Source: Mortierella alpina (taxonomy: Eukaryota; Mortierellomycota; Mortierellomycetes; Mortierellales; Mortierellaceae). From it: a stretch of 64,000 nucleotides of DNA. The stretch lies in the NCBI GenBank assembly GCA_029449245.1, contig JANATF010000008.1:868001-932000 (forward strand). The letters run 5' to 3'. The notes under the pieces were generated by a model that was given only the letters and a program-made list of their open reading frames with translations, made no database searches and had not been told where the DNA came from. Position 1 is the stretch's first letter, and the number at the start of each line of letters is the position of its first letter. The position numbers and the translations under genes were made by a program. This document shows, in pieces, positions 36,138 to 46,961 of this stretch.

Positions 36138-38483
36138 TTACGCTTCCTCAGGCTCGCTGTTCAGTGCTGTCACAGAGGCGGAGGGTGCTGCCGATTCCGC
36201 TAGAGACGCTGCATCTTGGTCTTGTGCCACGGCCGCCTTGACTAGATCTTCCTGCCGTGCAGAGGCGGATGAGTTGGGGACTGTGGGAGATGTGATTTGT
36301 TGGGATGATGGTGGTGTAGAGGATGGCTGTTGTTGCTGCTGTTGCTGTTGCGCCAGAGCCTGTTCCCGAGCCTGCGCCTGCGCTGCTGCGACCAACTGCG
36401 CGATGGGGGATTGCTGAGCCGGGGACGAGAGAGCAGGACTGCCTAGGGAGGAGGCTACTGAAGACTGACCGACGCTGCTCTCAGCAGTAGACGGCGCCAG
36501 CGACGTCGCGGATCCAGACAAAGAAGGGGTGCCCAGAGCGGACAAAGCTGGGGTGGGTATAGCCAATGCTGGAGAAGTGGGTTCTGATGAGGCCGTCGAG
36601 AGGATGGACGGGGCTGGGGCGGCAGGCGCAGGGTTGGGTGGCCGTGATGTTGTCGAGGCCACAGCCTGAAGATTAGACAAGAGCTGCGCTGAAAGAGTGG
36701 CCGACGAAGTTGGCTGAGAAGCTGCTGTGGAAGGCGATGACATCTGCTGCTGCTGTACGTCCTGCTGCTGTGTGGCCGGCCGGGGTTGCTGCGCCTGTTG
36801 AAGCTGCTGCAGTTGCTGTTGCTGTTGTAAATGTGCAGCCAGTGCTCTGGCGGTGACAGGCAAAGACGCGGCCAAGCCTCCAGGGATGCCGCTGGCGTTG
36901 GCAGCGGCGATCAAAGCAGAGGCTAAGGCTGCTTGGTTGCCTTCCCTGGCTGCCGCCGTAATTGACTGTGTCAGAGCCGCCAGCTTCTCAGCTGACAGTC
37001 CTGGAGCCTGCGACAGCGGATTAGAGGCGCCTGCAGCTGCAGAATCCAGAGGCAGAGTAGGCTGAGATGACTGATGCTGTAACGTTTGTGATGGTGCTGA
37101 TGGACCTGTAACTTGCTTGGTTGAGGACTGCACCTGTTGCGAAGATGCCCCGGCCTCCGTGCCCGTATTAATGCGCTTCCTGGGTTTGTCAGGCTGATCG
37201 TACGGCGATTCGGAGTCGGACCTACTGCGTGTGCCGCCCGGTTTTGACGACAAAGCGCGTCTATTGCGCTTGTACACTCCATTCGCAAACTGGCTCTCGC
37301 AACTCTGATCTATCGTCCAGAAGGCGCCTTTGCCTGGCTCGCTGTCAGAGCGTGGCACTTTAACAAAAGCCTTGTTCAAGGACAAGTTATGACGAATGGA
37401 GTTCTAGAGCAGCAAAAGTTTAGAAGAATAAAACGGACATGCAACAATGGCATTGCACTTGTAAGCCGATTGTGAACCACCAACCTCCACCCAGGCCAAT
37501 TAGCCCCTTACAAGGACACGGTGGGAACATTACCTGCCAACCATTCTGCGCCAGTTGATAGTAAGGGTAGTGCTGTGTAATGTGGTTGTAGATCCCGTTC
37601 AGCGTCAGCTTCCTGGAGGGAGTCGAATTGATGGCTTGCGCGATCAGAGACGCGTACGAGAATGGCGGCTTGGTGTCCTTTGACGAGTACTCGGAAGCAT
37701 CAAAATTCTCTGCGCTGCCTGCCTCCTCCTTATCCTTGGCATCAGTCTGGCCGGAAGCAGCGCTTGTGCTGGCGATTGCGGTTCCTGAAACATGATTGGT
37801 TACAGCTCCACTACTCTCCGAGGGTCCTTCGCCATGCAATGTCTCCTGCGATTCCTCGGTTTCGATTTTTGGAAGCAGAAAAGAAAACGAGACTTCGCCA
37901 ATCTGTATCTTGGTCCTGTTCTCCAATGGGACCGTGACACCTTTCTCGACAAACTGGTCGTTAATGAAAGCGCCGTTCTTCCCAAACACCATCATCTCAA
38001 AACGTTGTGTTGTGAAGTTGTAGAAAAGGCGGGCGTGTTGCCGTGAGATGGCCTTTGTGGTGCCGAGATGAATGTCGACCTGGTCCGATGAGCTTGCCTT
38101 ACGTCCAAAAGTAACCTGCAGCGTCCTGTATATAAAAAAATGTAGAGCCTGTGTCAGAAAAACACACTGACCAACACTGAGATTTTCCATGAGGTCTATA
38201 GCCTGGTTCGAGTGTGCTACCTGATATAGTAGCAGAACGAGTCGCCCTCCAGTTTCGCGTACGCCTGGACGGGCTCCGCGGGCACATCGGCGCCGCTGGC
38301 CACCGCCGCATTAGTATTTACTGCCTGCGCATAAGCCAGATTAAGGTCGTCTGCTGAAGTTGCCACTGTGGTAGTGAGTTGGGACTGTGTTTGCTCCTGG
38401 CTCACATGTGGCATATGCGAGAGTTGTCCCTGCTGCGTATTGAACTTGTCGGCCAAAAGCTCTGCTGCAAGAGTGTCGTCCAT
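36138..38483 (-). CDS. FHA and forkhead domain transcription factor
   Basis: Exons 38483-38221, 38125-37534 and 37403-36138 give 706 residues. An FHA domain spans about residues 88-172: FGRKASSSD, then [20 protein letters not shown] and the final [13 protein letters not shown] strand. The forkhead domain follows at about 236-330: [50 protein letters not shown] (split by an intron), and GAFWTIDQ. The tail is Gln/Ala/Ser/Pro-rich. The FHA-forkhead order is that of yeast Fkh1/Fkh2, fission yeast Fkh2 and animal FOXK, which control cell-cycle genes; the FHA domain reads phosphothreonine on a partner. Which of these it matches functionally cannot be told from sequence. Confidence 0.95.
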
Positions 38484-40705
38484 GGTGAAAGCTGTTCACT
38501 GTCCGCCGGCCGAAGGTGATGCAAAAAGGTTTTCTATGGTAAATTGATGCAGAAAGAGTTATTGCTGTGTTCATCTCCGCTGCCATCGTTGCCGCTATAT
38601 TGCCAGTGTTGTCATCTCGAAAGTAGGTAAACCGCTGTCTTCTCACGCACACACACAACCTTCACACGAGCCCACATACAAATTCACACGCCCTCTGTCT
38701 CATCTCTCTTGCCTATCTTTTTTAGTGTTTCCTGGAGATGAGGGAGCTGGCGATACCACAGTCAAGCACAAAGGACAGCATCATCCAGCCCTGCATTGTT
38801 CCTGGAGCTAAACCCGACACATTTGAGACTCCCCTTTCCAATTTTGAAGATTATCACCACGCCATGCTTGCACTGCCCCGTGCGTACCTGTGTTGTGCTA
38901 TGTGCTGGCAATGTCGCTAAAGAAGGGCTGCCGTCGAGCTGTTGGTGCGCTTGAGCGAAGGAGTGTCTGCTGGGGTCGAGGGAGGAGGGTTGGGGTGCCA
39001 GGCTGTGCCCAGGTCGACTTGTTTTGAAATGTGGCTTTCAGTTCCATTAGCAGTCCTGTTAGCCACGCGCTGCGACACCTTTCGACGAGGGCTATTCACT
39101 ATTCAGGCAGTTGCGGGCGGCTTTTCGGTTTCCTTATGCGAGCAACCATCATGCAGGGATGCGAGTCGATGCTGCATAGCACTCGTACTGGGTGGCGTCG
39201 AGCCTATCGAAGGTCCCTAATACGCATGAGGCCTGTCATTGAACCCTCAAGGGGTTCCTGCAGCTTCTTTTTTTGGAGTCACTGTTCGGGCACGTAGAAG
39301 GCGTTGCTTCCCGAGACTACCTTTCCAAGGGGGCAGCAGCTGCCAATGGCATTACATAGCAGAGCAGATATAGAAGGAACGCATCTTTCCTGGGTAGCGC
39401 GATACATTGAATGAATGATAGATGCACAGCCTGCGCGACAGGCTAACAGGGTCAGGGAGGGTGAAGAGAGACTGAGAGAGTAGAGAAGATCGTGCCACTG
39501 TTAAGAGAAAAAAACTGAAGCAACAGCGCGATGTAAATTAGGAAGATGAGGGTGTGGAGAGCAAAGCAGGGGATTGCGAGTCTGGTGAGATACGCGAAAT
39601 GTCCTCATGCACACAGTTCAGGGTCCTGCCTAGCCACGTATCTTGCAGAAGGAAGTGAGGAATTTGGGATAGACTATGTCAAAGGCAACCGAACAGCAAA
39701 CTGCTTCGCCATCACTTTTACTGTCCTTTCTCTTCTTCTGTCCAATACTCTCTCGCGCACATTCTTTCTATCTGAACCTCTTCCTTGCCCACACCGTCGA
39801 GATGAGAGTTTTCTTGAGAATGCAGAATGCAGAGATGTAAAAAAGTAACAAAGGTGCTCAGTGGTACTGTCCGTTGTGTATGCAGACGCGTTGTCCCCAG
39901 AATGCATCTAACATACAGCATGTGTGTGTGTGCGTACAGCACAGGCTCGCGCGTTGATCGTGCTCTTGTTGGTTGTGTGGCCCGCGTCTTTTTTTTTTTT
40001 ATGGGTGTGTGCTCTCTCGCTGGAACAGGTCAAGTCGTCGTGTCCCGTTTCCCGCTCCCTCTTTATTTTTTTCTCCCTCTCTGTCAGTCTTTTGTGTCTA
40101 CGCTCGGGGAAGGGGGCAAAGAGCTTTTTCTCGTTGTTTCCCTCTCTCTATCTCTTTTTCCCTCTCTCTCTCTCGCTCTCACTCTCTCTCTCTTCTCCTC
40201 TCGCTTTTTTCCATAAAAATTGCCCGACACGACACTTCAGTCCCAGTCCAGCCTGTTCACTCTCACTCTCACCCTCACCCTCACCCTCTCCCTCACTCAC
40301 CTCACTCTCTCTCGCTCTCTCGCTCTCCTCCTCTCCTTCTCCCGCTCTCACAAACACCCTCTCTGCTCTCATTGTTTGCTTAATTACAGCATCCTTCATC
40401 CAGTTGTAAGTACGTGAATTCGGACCATAGCGCGAAACCACACTCCTGCCGCCGATGGACCGCGACTGACTGTCTTGTCCGTGAATCCTGGCTTAGTCTC
40501 TAAAAACTCATCTGCTCCTTTCAACCCATTTCACTCTCATATACGCATACACGCACACTCCCCGCACATACAGACGCACGTACATCGACCCAACGCACAC
40601 ACAGACAGTACAAGGCGGAGCAGAGCATCATCCACAAAAAAAAAAAAGCTCCGCACACGCTATCACGCGAAACTTCTCCCTTTCAGAGTCTGCCAGGAGT
40701 GACAA
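38484..40705. other. 2.2 kb divergent intergenic region
   Basis: Promoters of the forkhead gene and of the PKA regulatory subunit. A C/T-rich block lies at about 40060-40385. Open frames within it are repetitive Ser/Leu or Arg/Glu peptides from that block. No gene was seen. Confidence 0.55.
40060..40385. repeat. CT-rich promoter tract
   Basis: About 320 bp dominated by CT, CTC and CTCACC units on the plus strand, ending some 320 bp before the PKA regulatory subunit start. Confidence 0.75.
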
Positions 40706-42900
40706 ATGTTTGCCTCGTCGACTTCATCTCATTCGCCCATTCATCGAGCGCTTCCGCAGGCGTACGCAGAAATTCTCAATGACTTGAATCAAAAAGTAAT
40801 TTCTGCCCAGCCTCAGGATATTCTCCAGTTCTGTGCCAACTATTTCAACCAGAAGTTGGAAGAACAACGCGCCCAGTTCTTGGCTACAGGTAAGCTAGCA
40901 AATAGAGCGAGTCTTCCCTATGGTTGGGCACCAGTTTTTGCGATAGTTGTGGTTGGAAGGTGTGTGTTATCAAAGAGCTACTTTGCCTTTTTCTTAGCCA
41001 GAGTAAAAAATGTTTGAAGTATAGGAAAGAGAGAGAAACGAAGGGTTAGCCTTGAGTCAAGAGTGGAAAGAGCGGATTACGAAAGAGAACAAGGAGGTTA
41101 GGTGTGCTGGTATTTGTTTTCTTTTTTTTTCATCCTCTACTGAAGAAAATCGGTGCTGTCGTTTGCTATGTGCGCTATATGTGTTCCGGCAGTTGTCTCC
41201 TATCTTCAGTTCCTCGGGGGAACACATGGCCTTCGTTGAAACGGAATGGTAAAGGGAAAAAGGACGAGCGATAGAGGGACAGAGAGAGAGAAAGAAGGGA
41301 GGGGTATGTGGACGGGTGCGTGCCTGCCTGCTCGCCTCGCTGTCTGTCTGTGTTGTGGGTTGGAGAAAGGGGGTAGGGGTTGGGAATAGGATCACGTCGT
41401 GTACAACTGTCGCGCTTTTTTTTTTTTTTTTTTTTTGCCGTGGGAGACAATCGTACATAATTTTCCGTGTCCGTTTGGAGGTCTTTCAGAGTCTGACCAA
41501 ACCACTGCGTCCCTTCTCTTTGATCATCCTGTACGCCCTCTATATGTACCCCATCCAGCTCGCTCTGCACCACAACCGAACCGGGAAGTGCCTCAGTTCC
41601 TGCCTGCTGTTATTCCTCCAAGTGTGAACGTCACCTCTCCCAAAGTTGGTAGTGCAGCCACCCCTGCAGACTCTAGCTCCGACCATTCGATGGGAAGCGA
41701 CAGCGATAACGACAGCGACGACGATGAATCGCAAGAGGACCCCAGTGCGTTATCGGCAATGCCCCTTGCTTACCTGCGGAACCGACGCACCTCTGTTAGT
41801 GCTGAGAGTTTGACCCCCGGCCATCAAAACTACGTCAAGACCGTTGTCCCCAAGACAGCCGAGCAACGCAGACGGATCGAGGTGTCAATCTCGAACAATT
41901 TTCTATTCAAGAACCTGGACGAGGACCAGCATGAGGATGTCGTCAACGCAATGACGGAAAAGCGATTCAAGTGCAAGGATAATGTGATTGAGCAGGGCGC
42001 TGTCGGAGACTTTTTCTACGTAGTCGAAACAGGGACGTTGGATGTCTTTGTGGCAAAGAATGGCAACCCGGCCGAGAAGGTGTTTGAATACGGACCAGGA
42101 GGAAGTTTTGGAGAGCTGGCATTGATGTACAATGGACCCCGTGCTGCCACTGTCACTGCCACATCGGATGTCGTCCTCTGGGCCCTTGACCGCGTCACAT
42201 TCCGTCGGATTCTTATGGAGAACACGTCGAAGAAGAGGCGAATGTATGAGGAGTTTTTGGAGACCGTGCCCTTGCTCAAGTCTCTAGAGCCCTATGAGCG
42301 CCACAAGATTGCAGATGCGCTGGAATCCGTTTACTTTGACGACGGAAAAGTGGTTGTGCAGCAAGGAGCTCAGGGCGACAACTTCTTCATTATCGAATCT
42401 GGAGCAGCTTCTGTCACCAAGTGCAACGACGAAGGCGCTGAGTTTTCTATGCCAGGACTTGGACCCGGCCAGTATTTTGGAGGTAAGAATGCTCTCGTGT
42501 TCAGCATACCAACCAGTTGTTTACATTTGCAACATTTGCTGACCATATCATCAAATTGCATGTCTTTGTAGAGTTGGCGCTGCTTAATGACGTGCCTCGT
42601 GCTGCGACTGTCAAAGCAAAGGGAAGACTAAAGTGTGCGACTCTCGGCAAGAGAGCCTTTGTTCGTTTGCTAGGCCCTGTTGTGGAGATCATTAGGCGAA
42701 ACAGCGACAACTATCAAACGATCGAGCAGCAGCTCCAGCAGCTCCAGCAACAGCAGCAGGTTACTGTCGAGCCCGCACTCGAGTCCACGCCAGCGACCAG
42801 CGCAAACAACGTGAACGGCGTGAACAACGTGAACCATGCAAACCACGTAAACAGCGTGAATAGCGTGAACAACCACCAGGAGCAGATTAACCACCACTAG
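40706..42900 (+). CDS. PKAR: cAMP-dependent protein kinase regulatory subunit
   Basis: Exons 40706-40889, 41490-42482 and 42572-42900 give 501 residues. The N-terminus carries an RIIa-type dimerisation helix pair ([36 protein letters not shown]). An acidic Asp/Ser linker leads to the inhibitor site RRTSV at residues 160-164, where the serine makes it a phosphorylatable, type II-like inhibitor. Two cAMP-binding domains follow, each with its phosphate-binding cassette: [16 protein letters not shown] and [16 protein letters not shown]; the second is split by intron 2 at FG|E. The tail has Gln runs and an Asn/Val/His repeat (VN-x-VN units). Intron 1 is unusually long here (600 bp) and contains a T21 run. 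It is the orthologue of yeast Bcy1, which holds PKA inactive until cAMP rises. Confidence 0.97.
41416..41436. repeat. T21 homopolymer in PKA-R intron 1
   Basis: The run lies 54 bases before the acceptor of intron 1. It could serve as, or weaken, the polypyrimidine tract. Confidence 0.9.
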
Positions 42901-43341
42901 AAAAGATCTGTCCGGAAGTATGGATCTTGAAAGATCACCCATGGTGATGTCCGGCCTTGTTTTTTTTTCCTGCTGAATTTTTAAAACCCCTCTTCGTCTC
43001 TTTCTCCTGCTTGTGTTTTGGTAGCCCCAGGAGGGTCATACAAAAGAAGGGAGCTTGTCTTTTTTTTCCTATTTCTTTGCACCCGCTTGTCCATAGCTCT
43101 CAACAGTTTTTTTTCTTTCTTCTCACGTCAGATTAAACAATCAAAAGAACTTTTATGACGGGTATATGATGGGTATATGGTGCTGTGAAGACTACGTGAG
43201 TAAGCTTGATCGTTTCTTGTTCCTGCAGAGATCTAAGACGGTTCGGTAATGTGGATCAAGGAGAACTATAATGATCAGCAACGGGAACACTACCCTCATT
43301 CCCAGCGTTCTCAACGACGCTAATGGCTCATGGTGGTCAAT

Positions 43342-43424
43342 TGTGTTCAGACAAACTATCTTTTCCCAGTTAAATCAACATCGTTGTGTCTGATGTCCCT
43401 AACTATATTATCATCATGTAAAAA
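43342..43424 (-). ncRNA. Candidate box C/D snoRNA, copy 1
   Basis: On the minus strand a C box ATGATGA (43417-43411) and a D box CTGA (43350-43347) frame about 60 bases, the size of a C/D snoRNA. A C'-like element (ATGTTGA) and a degenerate D'-like CAGA lie inside. The stretch before the D' element, TAGGGACA, is complementary to a TGTCCCTA present in the conserved 3' part of large-subunit rRNA, which would suit a 2'-O-methylation guide; this is from memory and unchecked. A terminal stem is weak. The near-identity of this block to copy 2, inside a diverged repeat, is the main support. Confidence 0.5.
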
Positions 43425-43647
43425 ACTCCCAGAGCGCCCAAAGAAAGGAAGGACCCTTGGTCAAGAATACATACCCATGTTTAGTCAGCTTGAAATTCAA
43501 GATCGTTTCTTGTTCTTGCAAAAGGTCCAAGACGGCAATCGGTTCAAAGCCTGTGTGATCAATAAGAGAGGCCAAAATGATCAGCAAAAATGACACATTC
43601 GTTGTTCATTGCACACTCGAAAGCACGAAGGGCTCGCGGTGGTCAAT

Positions 43648-43728
43648 TGTTGTCAGACAAACTATCTTTTCCCAGTTAAATCAACATCGTTGTTCTGATG
43701 TCCCTAACTATATTATCATCATGTAAAA
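43648..43728 (-). ncRNA. Candidate box C/D snoRNA, copy 2
   Basis: The same architecture as copy 1: C box at 43722-43716, D box at 43656-43653, identical C'-like element and guide-like stretches. Within the framed region it differs from copy 1 by a two-base deletion (CACA to CA). Flanks differ far more. It lies downstream of the PKA-R gene and antisense to it, so it would need its own promoter or be processed from an antisense transcript. Confidence 0.5.
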
Positions 43729-44044
43729 AACCCCCCGAACGCCCGAAGCAATGAAGGATCAATGGTCAAGAACACATACCAATGCTTACTGCAACGCGGG
43801 CCAGTTGGTCGTAGGAAATCGAGCATATATGGAGGTCCCCGATCGCAGTGTGAACGCGTGAGTGGGCCTGAGACGGGTAGTCGCTATGACCGGCAGCATC
43901 CACTACCGCCTTTCATGGCGAAGGGAGCGATGGGGTGGCAGTGGGTGTGGGTGGTGAAAAGGGTGGTGGACAAAGGAAAGGTGAGAGAAGCAAAACAACA
44001 ACAGAAAAAAAAACCATTGTTTATAGTTGAAGGAAGTGGCTTTT
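43729..44044. other. Gap between snoRNA repeat and RGS gene
   Basis: The 3' side of the RGS gene. Nothing else was seen. Confidence 0.5.
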
Positions 44045-44917
44045 TTATATAGTATGGCTGCTGGTGTGCCCGTTTTTTGTGAAGGCCTTGGAGACCAGCC
44101 TCAGTTGCTGCAGTGCCTTGATTTGCCAAGGTGGCCGTCCTCGACTGGATACGGATGCAGTCGAGGTGCCCAAACTTGATATGCTGTCGAGGAACAGTGG
44201 ATACCCCGAACCCTTCATAAGATCAAAAACTGCGTCGCAACTTGGCTGCAAAACTAAGGCATGGTAGTCACCGTTTGCGACCATCTTGAGCAACTGACAG
44301 CGGATAGTGTCCGATAAATTGAGCTCATATGGACTGCCAGGGAGAATGAAGGCCTCGAGAATCACGAGCATGTCATTCTGAAGGTCAGAGAACAACCTGA
44401 TCTGAGCGTTAGTCATATACTCGAGGGAGTTTTGGTGCAGGTTAAAACGTGGGCTGGATTCTCGTATCGTGCGTTGTAGCGCCAAGGCACAGAGCTAAGT
44501 GGCATCACGGATGTTGATGATAGATTGATGAGCTTTCAGGCAACAAAGGAAGTACTTGGTGGTAGGCCCTTCAAAGCCAAGGCGAGAACTGCACCCTTCT
44601 TCACCTACTTTGTATTCGTGCGCCACAAGCCAAAAGACAATGTTCTCGGAGCAAAACTGGCTCTGCAAGAACTCGCCAAACTCGCGAAGTGTGTATGGTT
44701 CACATGCTTGGTTCAAAAGAATCTGATCGAGCGATGGGGTTGAATCCCTTGTGTAAGAGCAGGAGGAAAGCGTCAACAAGGGATCATCACGCCTGGAGGC
44801 TATTGAGAACGAAGGACGCTTCTTCCGCATAGTGCGTGCAAAGTAGTGGTGTGAGGGAAGTGGACTGGATGGCATGGTGATGTATAGTGCTAGTGTCATG
44901 TCAGGTTTGTAGCCCAT
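44045..44917 (-). CDS. RGS domain protein
   Basis: Exons 44917-44609 and 44494-44045 give 252 residues, joined in phase 0 after HEYK. The protein is little more than one RGS domain, the GTPase-activating module for G-alpha subunits: LDQILLNQACEPYTLREFGEFL, then FCSENIVFWLVAHEYK, LQNDMLVILEAFILPGSPYELNLSD and AVFDLMKGSGYPLFLDS. The last motif matches the helix that closes the G-alpha contact surface. Start could instead be the ATG at 44875 (MPSSPLPSHHYF). No membrane anchor or DEP domain was seen, unlike yeast Sst2. The likely role is to turn off heterotrimeric G-protein signalling upstream of cAMP/PKA. Confidence 0.9.
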
Positions 44918-46304
44918 GGGTGCGAAGGTGAGAGCAAGAGGTTGGCAAAGTCCAGCACAGAAAAGGGGGTAGGTTGTGAAGGAGTACTGTGCTCCTCTTT
45001 ATGCAATGCGAGAATACGTCTTAGAGCTTGCACATGGCCGACATCAGTGAGGCCAAGGCCCAAGTGCTCACAACCCTGGCAGTTACAGTTCTCCTATCAC
45101 ATCCCAGGGACATGGCATGTTCTGGTTTCAGCTGGTGCAAACAAGGCCAACTACCCAAAGGCAGACGCTATTGAACCGCCGCGACGATTTGTATCTTCAC
45201 GTCCTGTGTTTGCGCGCTCGCTCATGGCATACCGAATCACCAAATTGAGAGGAAAGCAGGCAATCTGTAAGCAATCTTAGAGCACATGGTCGCTGCACTG
45301 CTCCTGGCGACGATGGCGTAGCTTGTGTTTGTTCTTGCTGTAAAAAGTGGATCAGGCTATAAGGGAAAGAATCGGCCTTCATGGCATACACGTGGATGCT
45401 TCAGTCGCCAGAGACACCACCTTGAGCTCGAACCTTGAGCCTTTGGGAAAAGAGTCAAGGGACTATGACACCGAGGTCGTCTACATACATAATGTGCAAG
45501 GGATTTTAGACCTCCGTGCTCTGTTCCTACCTGTCCTCTCCTGAGTTCGGGGTCCTGGAACAATGATCCTAGAAAATCTACTGCTGGACCATATTTTTGT
45601 GCGAAATTGGGGCGCTCAAAGGTAAGCGCGTTTGCTCACCACCCCCGCTTCCTCACCAAAGAACACATCGGCCCGATCGATAGACTGGTTCTTTTTTTAT
45701 GAAACGGAGGATCAACACTGCTAGCGCGTACACGGAGGATGTGCAAGAACTTTGGAGCAAACTATCGGGGGTCCGTCATAAGCAAGCGCATTCGGATTCA
45801 CGCTGATTGTCCTACTGCATGTGTCTTCAGAGCCTTTTACTACGATCTTCTTAGATCATTCGTGCACCAAAGAAATTAAGGTTGGCTGGAACCTTTACAG
45901 AGCTATCGCTCCATGTAAGACTACAGTGTCTTGCGAGGAAAGTCTAGGAGGAGAGGGACGTGAGAAGAGAATGCACCATGACGGGTCTAAAAACGGGGCA
46001 GGGTCGTCTCTACTGGCAGCAATGTTTGACAGGATAGAATGAGGCTCTTGGTTATACAAACGAAGGCGGAGGCACTGTGGGCAGGTTTCGGTGCAGCTCC
46101 TCTCGTCCTCAAGCAGCGCGTACCGACTTGTGCTGCAGAGACCCTTCCGCTAGACCATTAACTTCAGAACACTATAAAGAGGGCGATGGTTCTTCTGTTC
46201 TTGTATCCTCCCATCGCAACATCAAATCTCATACTCAGCCTTTCTCACCTACCGTACTCTCTAGCACTCAATCACTCAAAGCTGTAAACGCCACGCCGCA
46301 AACA
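44918..46304. other. Intergenic with scattered coding-like fragments
   Basis: Several short plus-strand frames look protein-like but do not connect: about 45090-45280 (GTWHVLVSAGANKANYP), 45347-45544 (ERIGLHGIHVDASVARD) and 45821-45950 (FLDHSCTKEIKVGWNLYRA). GTAAG-type donors lie between some of them (45621). They may be exons of an unrecognised gene or remnants of a decayed one. No family was recognised. The right end is the promoter of the secreted protein gene. Confidence 0.45.
46173..46179 (+). promoter_or_regulatory. TATA box of the small secreted protein gene
   Basis: TATAAAG lies 132 bp ahead of the ATG at 46304, followed by a C/T-rich leader. Spacing suits a fungal TATA promoter and an inducible, highly expressed gene. 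Confidence 0.5.
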
Positions 46305-46564
46305 TGAAGTTCATCACCATTGCCGTTACCATCTTTGCTGTGGCCATTGCCACTACACAAGCAGCGCCTGCTCTCCACAAGCGCTCTGGCGGTGGGCTGG
46401 TCAACGTCCAGGACGTCCCTGTCAAAGTTGAGGTCGAGGACGTCGCCAATAACCTCCTCAAGAACGGCCTCCAGAAAGCCAAAATCCTCAGCAGGGCTTT
46501 GGTCAAAGATACTGACCTCAACGTCCTCAAGGACGTCAATGTCCTGAGCAAGAACCGCGATTAA
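46304..46564 (+). CDS. Small secreted protein with Kex2 site
   Basis: 86 residues, no intron. The signal peptide MKFITIAVTIFAVAIATTQA is textbook: a basic residue, hydrophobic core, and a small residue at the cleavage point. A dibasic LHKR site follows at once, suiting a Kex2-type processing protease, so the mature peptide would start SGGG. The mature part is about 58 residues, has no cysteine, and repeats a valine/aspartate/lysine pattern (VNVQDVPVKVEVEDV, later DLNVLKDVNVLSK). The context is ATG preceded by AAAC. The family is unknown; a hydrophobin or antimicrobial cysteine-rich peptide is excluded by the lack of cysteines. Confidence 0.8.
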   Translation: MKFITIAVTIFAVAIATTQAAPALHKRSGGGLVNVQDVPVKVEVEDVANNLLKNGLQKAKILSRALVKDTDLNVLKDVNVLSKNRD

Positions 46565-46961
46565 CGGAGACCATGCGCAAAGCCATCGAGTCCACAGTGA
46601 TCGGGGTCAAGGTTCCTCTAACATTCCGCATATCCATCATACGCACTGCTGGCTCCGAAGCCCGGATGGCCGTCTATGAAAAATGGCCTTTCACTCTCAT
46701 ATCAGGTCGTTTTTGTTAAAATTGTAGAAGCGCATTCCTTGTCGAGCAGGAGTAGCTTCGTAGCGTCGAGCTACTAGTATATCTTTCTATTTACTTCTGT
46801 CATCTCTAAACATTCGGCATCCTTCCTGCCTACTGAAATAAAGTTAGGGCTTCGTCTTTGAACTTTGCACTTTGGCAGTACTGTGACGTGGCCTGCTGGT
46901 CAAGAGTTTTTTTTCCGACCTTCATCGATTCACAACTCTACTCTCCCTCCCGCAACTTCAA
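46565..46961. other. Intergenic, 3' end of secreted protein and next promoter
   Basis: Nothing gene-like was seen. An AATAAA polyadenylation-type signal occurs near 46836. Confidence 0.5.

Larger units (their letters stand above)
43203..43790. repeat. Imperfect tandem duplication, unit about 300 bp
   Basis: GATCGTTTCTTGTTC starts both units (43208 and 43501). The distance between matching points grows from 293 to 306 bp along the unit, so there have been small insertions. Identity is patchy except for one block of about 85 bp (43333-43425 and 43640-43730) that is almost unchanged. That block contains the predicted snoRNA. Confidence 0.85.

Noticed and set aside
39924-40409. Ser/Leu-rich plus-strand frame before PKA-R
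   Set aside because: It is the translation of the CT-rich promoter tract; the composition is periodic.
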